A stretch of DNA of 61,593 nt. Source: a virus. The stretch lies in IMG/VR virus record IMGVR_UViG_3300022074_000038, positions 1 to 61,593 of that record. One strand, given 5' to 3'. Both the position numbers and the translations under genes were made by a program. Under the pieces are notes generated by a model that worked only from the letters and a program-made list of their open reading frames with translations, was not told the DNA's origin and did not search any database. Shown here in pieces: positions 42,768 to 52,000 of this stretch (position 1 is its first letter; every line of letters starts with the position of its first letter).

Positions 42768-42778
42768 TGAAACACTAC
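42764..42778. repeat. Early dyad GTAGTG-N3-CACTAC, copy 10
   Basis: Perfect arms, spacer AAA, covering the stop of the basic-protein gene, 13 bases before the helicase start at 42792. Confidence 0.85.
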
Positions 42779-42791
42779 CACGGAGAACAGT

Positions 42792-44327
42792 ATGGAAATT
42801 ATAAGGGATAAAGCGTTACTGCTAAATGTCCGTAATCCTAAACAGATCACGACAATAATCCCTAAAAGCAGGGAGTTGTCTATGAATAAAGTTATCGTAA
42901 ACTGGGGACTTGATGAAGTTCACAAACTATTAAGATTAAATATAAAGGCACCGTCACCTATTACTAGACGTTACAACTGGCCCGGACAATACAAGCCTTA
43001 CGAACATCAAAAAGACACTGCTGCATTTCTTACTAAAAATAAGAAAGCTTTCTGTTTTAATGAGCAGGGTACAGGTAAAACGGCCTCTGCTATATGGGCG
43101 GCTGATTACTTGATGAAGCAAGGGAAGGTAAATAGAGTTCTAGTTATCTGCCCACTATCTATTATGGATAGCGCATGGCGTAACGATCTATTCTCTTTTG
43201 CCATGCACCGCACTGTAGACGTTGCTTACGGCGGTAAAGAAAAGCGTAAGAAGATAATTAATAGTGGCGCTGAGTTCGTTGTAATTAATTATGATGGCAT
43301 TGACATTGTGAAGGAAGAAATAGCTAACGGTGGGTTTGATCTGTTTATTGTAGACGAAGCCACCCATTATAAAAACGCGCAAACTAAGCGTTGGAAAACC
43401 CTTAACAAGCTCATAGGAGAAGATGATTGGCTGTGGATGATGACAGGTACTCCTGCCGCACAGTCACCACTTGATGCGTATGGCCTAGCTAAAATGGTAA
43501 ACCACTTATCAGTTCCAAGGTTCTTTGGGTCGTGGCGTGATATGGTGATGTGGAAAGTGACACAATTTACTTGGAAGCCAAAAGAAACAGCAAAAGATAC
43601 CGTTTACAAAGTGTTGCAGCCAGCAATACGTTTTACTAAAGACGAATGTCTTGATTTGCCAGACATGACTTACACGAAACGATTTGTTGAAATGACAAAG
43701 CAGCAAACAAAATACTACGAAACGCTCAGAAAAAAGATGGTTATGGAAGTGGCAGGGGAAGAAGTGACCGCCACAAACGCTGCGATAAGTATGAATAAAC
43801 TCCTACAAATATCAGCGGGGGCTGTATACACTGACGATGGTGATACAGTGCGGTTTGATATTAAAAACAGATACCAAGCACTTAAAGAAGTTATAAACGA
43901 GAGTAGTCAGAAGGTACTAATATTTGTACCATTTAAGCATACAATCGATATGCTTGTAGAAGAGCTGACATCTGACGGCATAACGTCAGCAATCATACGA
44001 GGAGATGTTCCTGCGTCTAAAAGGACTGAGATATTCGCCCGCTTTCAAAATGATAAACACCCAGAAGTGTTAGTAATCCAACCTCAAGCTGCGGCACATG
44101 GGGTCACACTTACTGCGGCAAACACTGTGGTATGGTGGGGGCCGACACCTTCATTGGAAACCTACGCGCAAGCAAATGCAAGGGTCCACAGGTCAGGGCA
44201 AAAGCATAAATGTACAGTTATACAGCTCGCGGGGTCGAACGCAGAAAAACGTATTTACCGCCTTCTAGACGAGCGTATCAACATACACGCAGAAATGATA
44301 AATTTATACAAAGAAATACTTGACTAA
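42792..44327 (+). CDS. SNF2-type superfamily II helicase
   Basis: 511 residues. Motif I EQGTGKT 91-97, motif II DEAT 189-192, motif III TGTPAA about 219-224, and motif VI in QANARVHRSGQ near residue 465. No nuclease or zinc domain is attached. Phage SNF2-like helicases are thought to help replication fork or recombination remodelling. Ribosome site CGGAGAACAGT. The next gene begins 49 bases downstream. Confidence 0.88.
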   Translation: MEIIRDKALLLNVRNPKQITTIIPKSRELSMNKVIVNWGLDEVHKLLRLNIKAPSPITRRYNWPGQYKPYEHQKDTAAFLTKNKKAFCFNEQGTGKTASAIWAADYLMKQGKVNRVLVICPLSIMDSAWRNDLFSFAMHRTVDVAYGGKEKRKKIINSGAEFVVINYDGIDIVKEEIANGGFDLFIVDEATHYKNAQTKRWKTLNKLIGEDDWLWMMTGTPAAQSPLDAYGLAKMVNHLSVPRFFGSWRDMVMWKVTQFTWKPKETAKDTVYKVLQPAIRFTKDECLDLPDMTYTKRFVEMTKQQTKYYETLRKKMVMEVAGEEVTATNAAISMNKLLQISAGAVYTDDGDTVRFDIKNRYQALKEVINESSQKVLIFVPFKHTIDMLVEELTSDGITSAIIRGDVPASKRTEIFARFQNDKHPEVLVIQPQAAAHGVTLTAANTVVWWGPTPSLETYAQANARVHRSGQKHKCTVIQLAGSNAEKRIYRLLDERINIHAEMINLYKEILD

Positions 44328-44376
44328 GTATTATAAGTTACCATATAACAGTAACATAAATATAAAACGGAGAATA

Positions 44377-44769
44377 ATGATGGCGGTGACTGTCGAAAAG
44401 TTGGTCAAAGCGTATGTAAACATACGTTCCAAACGGTCAGAATTGAAGGCACAATTTGCTGAAGAAGATGACAAACTTGCGAGTAAGCAGGATAAACTAA
44501 AGCGCGCACTGCTAGACCATTGCAAAGAGCATAATGTCGATAGCGTCAAAACATCCTCGGGCCTGTTTTACCGTACAATTAAATCGCGCTACTGGACAAA
44601 TGATTGGGGATCTATGCACAAATTTATCATGGATCATAATCTTCCTGAGTTTTTTGAGAAGCGTTTAAATCAAACCCATGTACGACAGTTTCTTGAAGAG
44701 AACCCAGACCAAATGCCTTCGGGTTTAAACGTGGATTCTGAGTACGTTATTTCTGTGAGAAAAAAATGA
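44377..44769 (+). CDS. Hypothetical coiled-coil protein
   Basis: 130 residues. The first half is a coiled coil (RSELKAQFAEEDDKLASKQDKLKRALLDHC), the second a compact domain (SRYWTNDWGSMHKFIMDHNLP, PSGLNVDSEYVISVRKK). No family firmly recognised; size and coil recall host-nuclease inhibitor or recombination-accessory proteins. Start chosen at 44377 after CGGAGAATA. It overlaps the next gene by ATGA. Confidence 0.6.
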   Translation: MMAVTVEKLVKAYVNIRSKRSELKAQFAEEDDKLASKQDKLKRALLDHCKEHNVDSVKTSSGLFYRTIKSRYWTNDWGSMHKFIMDHNLPEFFEKRLNQTHVRQFLEENPDQMPSGLNVDSEYVISVRKK

Positions 44770-44987
44770 GTGATGTAGAAACCCCGTATACAAACATAAA
44801 CAAGGTCGCGGATTATTTCCAAGTATCTATTTCTACTATTAGAAAATGGATGCAAACAGGCGCGATCCCTGCGAATACATACATTAAAGTCGGCGAAGTA
44901 TATCGGTTTAGGCTTGATGATGTAGAAGCGGCGTTGACAGCCGCGCAAGAAAAGGGGCAAGATGATGCCCTTCTTACTGAAAATTAA
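44766..44987 (+). CDS. Excisionase/MerR-like helix-turn-helix protein
   Basis: 73 residues. INKVADYFQVSISTIRKWMQTGAIP, then KVGEVYRFRLDDVEAAL is the winged-helix core of excisionase-type DNA-binding proteins (HTH_17, from memory). In lytic phages such proteins serve as regulators or DNA-bending factors. No integrase is present. It is a candidate reader of the early dyads, by size and position only. Confidence 0.8.
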   Translation: MSDVETPYTNINKVADYFQVSISTIRKWMQTGAIPANTYIKVGEVYRFRLDDVEAALTAAQEKGQDDALLTEN

Positions 44988-44998
44988 TGGAGAACAGT

Positions 44999-45889
44999 AT
45001 GTCAGACATGACTCTTTTTGAAGGGGGCAACTCCTTAGTATCCAGCGATCTGTTCAAACAATTACAGGGCGTTGATGATAATTTATCAGGTGGTTCTAAT
45101 AGCAATAGATCTCGCCGAATTAGTTTGCGGGGCGGTCGCTTTCGCCAGATCGTAGGTGGTGAACAAATAAACATTAAGAACGATGGTTTTTTAAATGTAG
45201 TTATTGTAAACGCTGCTAAATTATCACGTACTTACTACTCAGGATCTTACGATGCTGAAAATCCTTCCGCACCTACTTGTTGGTCACCTGACACACAAAA
45301 ACCTTCTTCTGATGTACCAAAAGATCAGATGCAGGCGTCTCGTTGTATGGAGTGTCCTCAAAACATTAAAGGTTCTGGTCAGGGAGAAACCAAGGCTTGT
45401 AGGTTTTCTCAACGTGTAGCAGTTTGTTTAGAGGGTGACATGGAGACAGTTTACCAACTGTCTTTACCCGCAACCTCTATTTTTGGTGATGCCAAAAATG
45501 GTAAGATGGGTATGCAAGCATATGTTAGACACTTAAAAGCTCATAAAACTCCATCCATTGCAGTAGTTACTACTATGGCTTTTGACGAGAATAGCGATAC
45601 CCCAAAACTATTCTTTAAAGCAGCTCGCCCTTTAACAGAAGAAGAGCTACATGAAGCTGTAAAGGCAAAAGATAGCGCAGAAGCTATTGATGCTATTACT
45701 CTAACGGTATCACAAGCTGATGGAGTTCAAGCGCGGGGGGGTGTGGTAAAAGACGATGAAGTGGATATTTATGATCCACCGCAATCGGAACCTGAACCGC
45801 AACCGAAGAAGGTCGCAAAAAAGAAAGAGGTGCCTGCTCCCTCTGATGATGACGACCTTTCTGCTATCGTTGATGACTGGGACGACTAA
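44999..45889 (+). CDS. Single-stranded DNA-binding protein candidate
   Basis: 296 residues. Four cysteines (C94, C116, C119, C134) could hold zinc as in T4 gp32. The end is acidic and flexible, with DDDDLSAIVDDWDD, the type of C-terminal tail used by phage SSBs (T4 gp32, T7 gp2.5) to contact replication partners. The Gly/Ser-rich start and mixed alpha/beta middle show no other motif. Start at 44999 follows ATGGAGAACAGT. Two strong hairpins follow its stop. Confidence 0.65.
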   Translation: MSDMTLFEGGNSLVSSDLFKQLQGVDDNLSGGSNSNRSRRISLRGGRFRQIVGGEQINIKNDGFLNVVIVNAAKLSRTYYSGSYDAENPSAPTCWSPDTQKPSSDVPKDQMQASRCMECPQNIKGSGQGETKACRFSQRVAVCLEGDMETVYQLSLPATSIFGDAKNGKMGMQAYVRHLKAHKTPSIAVVTTMAFDENSDTPKLFFKAARPLTEEELHEAVKAKDSAEAIDAITLTVSQADGVQARGGVVKDDEVDIYDPPQSEPEPQPKKVAKKKEVPAPSDDDDLSAIVDDWDD

Positions 45890-45960
45890 GGTCTAACAGT
45901 TGGGGTCATCAACGATAGATTTGTCGTGGCGGGTTGGACTGACCCCCAATCCGTCACGAC
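45864..45960 (+). promoter_or_regulatory. Tandem stem-loops between SSB-like and primase genes
   Basis: CTATCGTTGATGAC (45864-45877) pairs perfectly with GTCATCAACGATAG (45905-45918), enclosing the SSB-like stop in a 27-base loop. A second stem, GTCGTGGCGGGTTGG (45923-45937) with CCAATCCGTCACGAC (45946-45960), has 15 pairs with two G-U. Neither is followed by a U-run, so an mRNA processing or stabilising element is more likely than a terminator. Confidence 0.75.
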
Positions 45961-45975
45961 ATACGGAGCAGAGAA

Positions 45976-48792
45976 ATGGGAACCAAAGAATTTTTAGAAG
46001 GGGTACTCAGCAGTAGTGGTCACTATTGTGTATTTGCAGCACGAAGCGAAGACGATATAAGAATACAAAAGTTTTACGATACCATCGAAGAAGTTGAACG
46101 CGCAGCTTACAAGTTCGACAATGATGGGTTAGACGTTTATTTTGCGCTTGCAACCTTCAGAGAGCCGACCAACCGAAAAGGCGACAACGCACAAGAATTT
46201 AAATCTTTGTTTTTAGATTTGGATGTTGGACCGTCGAAAGAATATCCTACGCAGCAGCTCGCTGTAAGTGCGTTACGTAGTTTCTGTAAACAACTCTCTC
46301 TACCTAAACCTTTGATGGTGAATAGCGGTAGAGGTGTGCATGTGTATTGGCTATTGACCGAAGCAGTTTCGGTGGAGATATGGTTAGACGCAGCAGAGCG
46401 ATTAAAGAAAGCTTGCGCTGACAATGGATTACTTGCAGACCCTGCGGTCACAGCAGACGTGGCACGTATTTTACGTGTGCCAGATACACATAATTACAAA
46501 GACAACCCACCTCTACCTGTCAGTTTGTTTGGTGTAGACATACCAAAATCTGTAGTCCTGTCTGAGTTTGTAGAAAAGCTTGGCGTAATTTTGAAGCCAG
46601 TTATCAAGATAAACTTGGGGACAGACGCGCTATACGAAGCTTACGTCGAAAATTCTGAAAACATATTTAAAAAAATTATGCAAAAAACTATTGCGGGGCG
46701 TGGGTGCGCACAGCTTGGGTATATTGCAAGTAAGCAGACAGAAGTTAGTGAGCCACTTTGGAGGGCGGGTTTATCCATCGCAAAGTTTTGCGTGGACGGT
46801 GAAGAGGGCGCGACTAAAATATCTAGTAGGCACCCCGATTACAGCGAAGCAGAAATGCGCAAGAAGCTTGACGAAATTAAAGGGCCATATACCTGCGCAC
46901 GTTTTGACGAGTTAAGAGAAGGTGTTTGTCAGGACTGCCCATTATGGCAAGAAATAAAATCCCCAATCGTACTAGGTAAACGTATTCGGGAAAGTGAAGG
47001 AATAGTCAGTGTTTCAGTCCCCGTACAAGGAAAAAAGGACGATCAAGCCTTTGATATACCCGAGTACCCTAAACCGTACTTCAGGGGTGCAAACGGTGGC
47101 GTGTTTTTACGTGCAAGCAACGATGATGGTGATATCGAAGAAGAAGTAGTATACCATCACGATATATACATTACACGCCGCCTGCACGATCAGGAATTAG
47201 GTGAGACTTTGGTGTTTCGTCTACACTTACCAAAAGACGGTGTGCGTCAATTTAGTGTCCCACTCACGCACATTACATCTAGGGAAGAGTTTCGTAAAAG
47301 CATGGCGCATGAGGGCGTCACTGCATGGGGAAAGAGCTTAGAAAAACTTATGGCATATACAACAAAATGGGTAGATGAACTACAACGCACATCGGTTGCA
47401 GATGAAGCGCACCGTCAGTTTGGTTGGGTCGATGACGACATGGAGAAGTTTGTTCTTGGCGAAAAGCTTATTGAGGGTAGCAAGACAACATACAACCCGC
47501 CATCCTCAAAGACCGCAGGGCTTATGGATACTTTTGAGCCGAATGGCAGTAAAGAAAAAAGTATAGAACTACTTAACTTTTATAACAGGACGGGTTTTGA
47601 ACTGCATCAATACGTTGTGGGTGTTGGTTTTGGCTCCCCACTCATGGCATTGACGGGATTAAATAGTATGGCTGTTCATCTATACGGTGGTACGGGTGTA
47701 GGTAAAACTACAGCACAGTTTGCCGCTATGTCGATTTGGGGGCATCCAGAATTATTGACTTTACAAAAAGACGACACTCATAATTCACGGATGAATCGGG
47801 GTGAAGTAATGCACAGTTTACCTCTTGTATCTGATGAGATGACAAATGTAACAAGCAGAGAGATGTCGGAGTATGTTTACCAAGTGTCAGGTGGGCGACA
47901 GAAAAACAGGCTATCCGCAAATGGAAATGTAGAACGTGCTAGGGGGAAGCCTTGGAAACTGTTGGCACTAAGCTCTGGAAATACCAGTGCGTGGGAAACT
48001 CTGAGTAGGGATAAGGCTACACCGAAAGCAGAGATGCAGCGGTTGTTTGAAATTAAAGTGACTAAGATGATCCATACAACCGGAAACAATGCAGATACTT
48101 CAGATCTGCTTGAGGATCTAAAAAAGAACTATGGGCACCTTGGCACGGAGTATATCCAGTGGATAATAAACAATAGAGATGAGGCCCGTGCTATTGTTAA
48201 ACGTGCTAAAGAGCGTCTTGATGCAGCGGCTAAACTTGGCCCCGAAAATAGATTTTGGTCTAATGGTAACGCTGTTGTTCTGGCTGGCTTGATAATAGCA
48301 AAGCAGCTTGGGTTCATCCAGTATGACGTAGGTAAAGTATATAAGTGGATAGTTGCCGAACTGATACGTCGAAATAGTTTTGTCAATGAAATCGGTGCAT
48401 CGGTAGCAGAAACATTAAACAACTACTTGTCAGAAAACTACAACAACCTATTAAAGATTGAAAGTACAGAAGATCTTCGTGGTAAAAACGATAACGGCCT
48501 AGACCAACTAATGCCTGTAACAGCAGCGCCTCGCGGTGCGTTGGTAGCGAGATACGAACCAGATACACAGTTACTATTTTTACGTATTAAACCATTCAAA
48601 GAGTGGTGCGTAGATCAGCAAATTAACTATGCTTCAGTTGTTGATGACCTAAAAGACAAGATGGGGGCAAAGCGTGTGAAGAAGCGTCTTACCAAAGGCA
48701 CTGACCTAAACATGCCGCCACAAGATGTTCTTGAGTTAAAGTTTGCAGCGTTTGACGAGGGGGAAGATGGATCAAAAGGTGATGAAGCTTGA
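45976..48792 (+). CDS. Primase-helicase (RepB/PrimPol-like primase plus DUF927 helicase)
   Basis: 938 residues. Residues about 1-210 form an archaeo-eukaryotic/RepB-type primase: F-L-D81-L-D83, NSGRGVHVYW (116-125), and ARILRVPDTHNYK. Residues about 545-700 are a DUF927-type helicase: Walker A GGTGVGKTT from residue 571, Walker B-like LVSDEM, and ALSSGN. The C-terminal part is helical. It should unwind and prime at the fork. A stem-loop pair precedes it; ribosome site GGAGCAGAG. Confidence 0.82.
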   Translation: MGTKEFLEGVLSSSGHYCVFAARSEDDIRIQKFYDTIEEVERAAYKFDNDGLDVYFALATFREPTNRKGDNAQEFKSLFLDLDVGPSKEYPTQQLAVSALRSFCKQLSLPKPLMVNSGRGVHVYWLLTEAVSVEIWLDAAERLKKACADNGLLADPAVTADVARILRVPDTHNYKDNPPLPVSLFGVDIPKSVVLSEFVEKLGVILKPVIKINLGTDALYEAYVENSENIFKKIMQKTIAGRGCAQLGYIASKQTEVSEPLWRAGLSIAKFCVDGEEGATKISSRHPDYSEAEMRKKLDEIKGPYTCARFDELREGVCQDCPLWQEIKSPIVLGKRIRESEGIVSVSVPVQGKKDDQAFDIPEYPKPYFRGANGGVFLRASNDDGDIEEEVVYHHDIYITRRLHDQELGETLVFRLHLPKDGVRQFSVPLTHITSREEFRKSMAHEGVTAWGKSLEKLMAYTTKWVDELQRTSVADEAHRQFGWVDDDMEKFVLGEKLIEGSKTTYNPPSSKTAGLMDTFEPNGSKEKSIELLNFYNRTGFELHQYVVGVGFGSPLMALTGLNSMAVHLYGGTGVGKTTAQFAAMSIWGHPELLTLQKDDTHNSRMNRGEVMHSLPLVSDEMTNVTSREMSEYVYQVSGGRQKNRLSANGNVERARGKPWKLLALSSGNTSAWETLSRDKATPKAEMQRLFEIKVTKMIHTTGNNADTSDLLEDLKKNYGHLGTEYIQWIINNRDEARAIVKRAKERLDAAAKLGPENRFWSNGNAVVLAGLIIAKQLGFIQYDVGKVYKWIVAELIRRNSFVNEIGASVAETLNNYLSENYNNLLKIESTEDLRGKNDNGLDQLMPVTAAPRGALVARYEPDTQLLFLRIKPFKEWCVDQQINYASVVDDLKDKMGAKRVKKRLTKGTDLNMPPQDVLELKFAAFDEGEDGSKGDEA

Positions 48793-48994
48793 TGATCTAA
48801 ACCCTGACGGGCTACGGATCACTGTAAATTGGGATGGTATGGATGTTGGTTCGTCTTTCTTTGTACCGTGCGTTAATACCGATATGGGCGCAAAACAATT
48901 AAAAAGTGTGGCAAAAATGAAATCTTGGGAGTTTAATATACAAATTTGCATAGAAAATCAAAAACTAGGTTTGCGTGTATGGAGAACTTTGTGA
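48767..48994 (+). CDS. Small protein, last early gene
   Basis: 75 residues from ATG 48767 (AGGGGGAAG ribosome site); another possible start is ATG 48782. Two-strand pattern LNPDGLRITVNWDGMDVGSSFFVP and IENQKLGLRVWRTL at the end, no catalytic motif. It overlaps the primase gene by 26 bases. Function unknown. An intrinsic terminator follows at 49041. Confidence 0.65.
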   Translation: MDQKVMKLDDLNPDGLRITVNWDGMDVGSSFFVPCVNTDMGAKQLKSVAKMKSWEFNIQICIENQKLGLRVWRTL

Positions 48995-49040
48995 TATACA
49001 AAATGGGACAACTGTTCCTTCATGTTGTTCTCCATTGACT

Positions 49041-49069
49041 GGCCTCCACTATATGTGGGGGCCTTTTTT
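49041..49069 (+). terminator. Intrinsic terminator at the convergence point
   Basis: GGCCTCCAC (49041-49049), loop TATAT, GTGGGGGCC (49055-49063) with one G-U pair, then TTTTTT (49064-49069). It ends the plus-strand early transcript; the minus-strand late transcript stops just beyond it without a U-run in its own direction. Confidence 0.85.
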
Positions 49070-49070
49070 G

Positions 49071-52000
49071 TTAGTAAAGTTGCAAGCCTTGGTCAAATTC
49101 CTTCAAGCTTTGCTCCATAAATGGAGTGTAAGTCATACCGCCGCGCATCTTTTCTGTAGTTCTACCAAAAGAACCAAGTGATCTGCGCTTTGTATCTCCA
49201 ATTATAAGTGACTTACGTGCGCCTTCTGGAAGACCTGAATTAAATCTTGCTATCTTTTCATCAACTCTGCGAACTTCTTCAAAATCGCCCTCACGGTAAG
49301 CCATGTTTCTTTGGCGCAGTAGTTTACTACGGCGACTGTTAATAGCTTCCTGTCTACGGCGATTGTTTTTATTAAACTCAAGCTGCTGTATATATGCTTG
49401 AGGTGCAAATCCTGCCGCCTGCATTACTATATTGTATGGATTTATGTCTTCTGTGATCGGATCACCACGGCGAGTTGTTGCGCCCTCTCGCGCAAACCGT
49501 TCCGCTTTTGAAAAGTTACGAAGAGCAGAGGGGGCCATAGCCTCAAGACCCCTACGTACTTCTCCACTCGCAACATCTTTTACCCCTCTACTCATAGATA
49601 AATATGTGCCAAGTACAGGGCCACCTAGCTGTTCCGCTAAAGTCCAAAGTGCATCTTGATCTTTATCAATGATCGGTGCGCGATATAGTAGGCTGTTCAT
49701 GGAAACACGATTTGCTACGTCTACACCTAATATTTCATTTGCGAGGCCACCGTATATACCCTCGCCGACTACTTTACGTGTGGCGGCTTCAAAGTCATCT
49801 TCGTCGTCATCCCTAAACAAGTTGTAGATAGCACCGAAAGTTCCCATCAACGGCATCCCACCAAGCCCTGACAGCATCCCCGTCATCACTAAAAAGTTAC
49901 GCGATCCTGCACGAGCAGCTTTCCTGCTGTCAGCTATATCTTGTGCTTTTTGTAGCGACACACCTTCGTCAGCCATAATCTTATCTACATTGGTGGTCTT
50001 AATACTCTCTTTCGCAAGACGCTCCATCATGTAATATTTACTGATTGCAAAGCGTTTAAATAAGAATAGCACGTTACCTATACCAGATTGCGCTACAATC
50101 GGGCGTCCTGCCGCCGCAGTTGCACCCAACGTAAACTCAGTATCATCAATAGCATTCTGTGCAGCCTGCTTATAGTCTGCGTCTGTTGGATTTTTATTCT
50201 TTTTGAGGAGTTTTTTAACTTCTAATAAATAAGACGCCTGTAGAGTTGCTTCCCTGTTAATGCGTTCTGAATGGTGGAACATAAAACTAGATATACGGTT
50301 CACAGATTCTAGCGGGGCGTCCCTACCAATATCTAAATTTTCTTGTGTAATAGATTGATTGAATTGAGCTTGATCCAGCCCACTCTCAACAAGAATATCC
50401 ATGCGTACATCTTTACCAAAACGCTCTAAAAGTTGTTGAGGGGTATAATTTGCGATTGTTTTACCTTGAACACCCATATTTATTTCTTGCTCTACAGGCT
50501 GACCGTCTGGGCCAGTCACCATAACAATGCGAGTAGTTGGTGCGTTCATCAAGGCTCGCATGGCATCGCCATATGCTGCTGTTGTAGCACGTATGCCATG
50601 TTTACCTGCTAAGATAGGCATGGCACTCATTGCTACGTCAAAAAACGTAATCGCTGCTGACGATAAGTTGAGGCCCATAGTCATACCGAACCCTAAGCTA
50701 GTAGCAACTTGTGACCAACGAGGTACATTTGGGCTTTGTGCAAATGTAGCGATCTTATCTAGTTTTTGCGCAGTCATCGCCGTTTCAGGATTAGTTAAAT
50801 ACCCAGCTTCTGGATCAGCTAACTTCTTGCGGAAATTTTCTATTTCTGCTGCGGAACGTAGTTGTACTAGCTGGCGGTTAAGATCGCGGCCTTTCTCTTT
50901 AAGCATTGTATATGCGTCAAATTCTTGACCAAGGATACCTGTCGGTGTCGTATCCCCGATAAAACCTCGTATACCTTTACGCCGCCTAAAGTTCTGCATA
51001 AACGACCGCTCGGGCATTGCATCAAGCGCAAGGTCCACAAGCTGCTGCATAGCCTGTTTATAATCTTCATCCGAATTAAAGTTTTCGCGTTGCAGTTGTA
51101 CAGTTTCTAAAACATTACGTACAAAGCTAGTGGATGGCGCACGTTCAAAGTTCATAGCTCTTGAAGCTTCAGTAACTTCTACATCCGTACCGCCCACTTT
51201 GGAAACCATATCTCTGGCTTGCTGCGCTTTGCGTAGGGTCGGGTAATATTCTACGTACAGCTCTGGTTGTCCTGTATCTGGATCAGGCGCAGTATACACC
51301 AGTCTGTAATTACCTTTACGCTGCAAGGGGAAATAAGGTCTAATTACACCGCTATCTTTTTCTAGTAACTCACGTAAACGTGCAAACGCTGTTTTACGTA
51401 CCGCTGCGTCTGGAATAGTAGCCGCGAGCCGTGCGTCTAAAGCGGCAATGATGTCATCGTAAGTATCTTGGAAGTAATTACGTAGTTGTCTATATAGTTC
51501 CTGACCTTTTTTATCCATACTCAGGTACTGCTTGCGTAGCTGTTTATATTCAGCCATGCGTTGCTTATCATCTTTAAAAGTAGCTGTGTATTTTTTATCA
51601 GTGCGGGATGGATCTACTTTTAAATAAGTGCTTCGCGGAATTATATTATCTAATGTTCTAGCGTGATTTTTGTTTTTACGTTGCCATTGCTTTAAATCAT
51701 ACGTCATTGAACCTAGAATTTCGGTCTTTTCCCTAAGCCGACCACTCATGCGATTAATGATAGTATTTAATTCTTTAGCAAACGGTATCTTATCTTGTGC
51801 TTTTTCGGTTAAAATATTTACGGGTAGCACGTTTAAATACCAGCTTTTAGCAGTTTTAGCTATTCCTTCGTTAAACATAACATCCGATGCATCTAAAACT
51901 TTGTCTTTAACATCAAAATTAGACATGCTTTGTAAGAGGCGTGAACTACCTTCTTTTGTGCCTGCTTCTAGGAGTATATCTGGCGCTGCGCGTGTTGCGG

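Noticed and set aside
44766-44987. Temperate lifestyle from the excisionase-like gene
   Set aside because: No integrase, attachment site or CI-type repressor was found, so the gene alone does not support lysogeny.
48964-49023. 19-codon minus-strand frame with the ATGGAGAACAAC leader at the convergence point
   Set aside because: The leader is striking, but the frame overlaps the last early gene in antisense and encodes no recognisable peptide.
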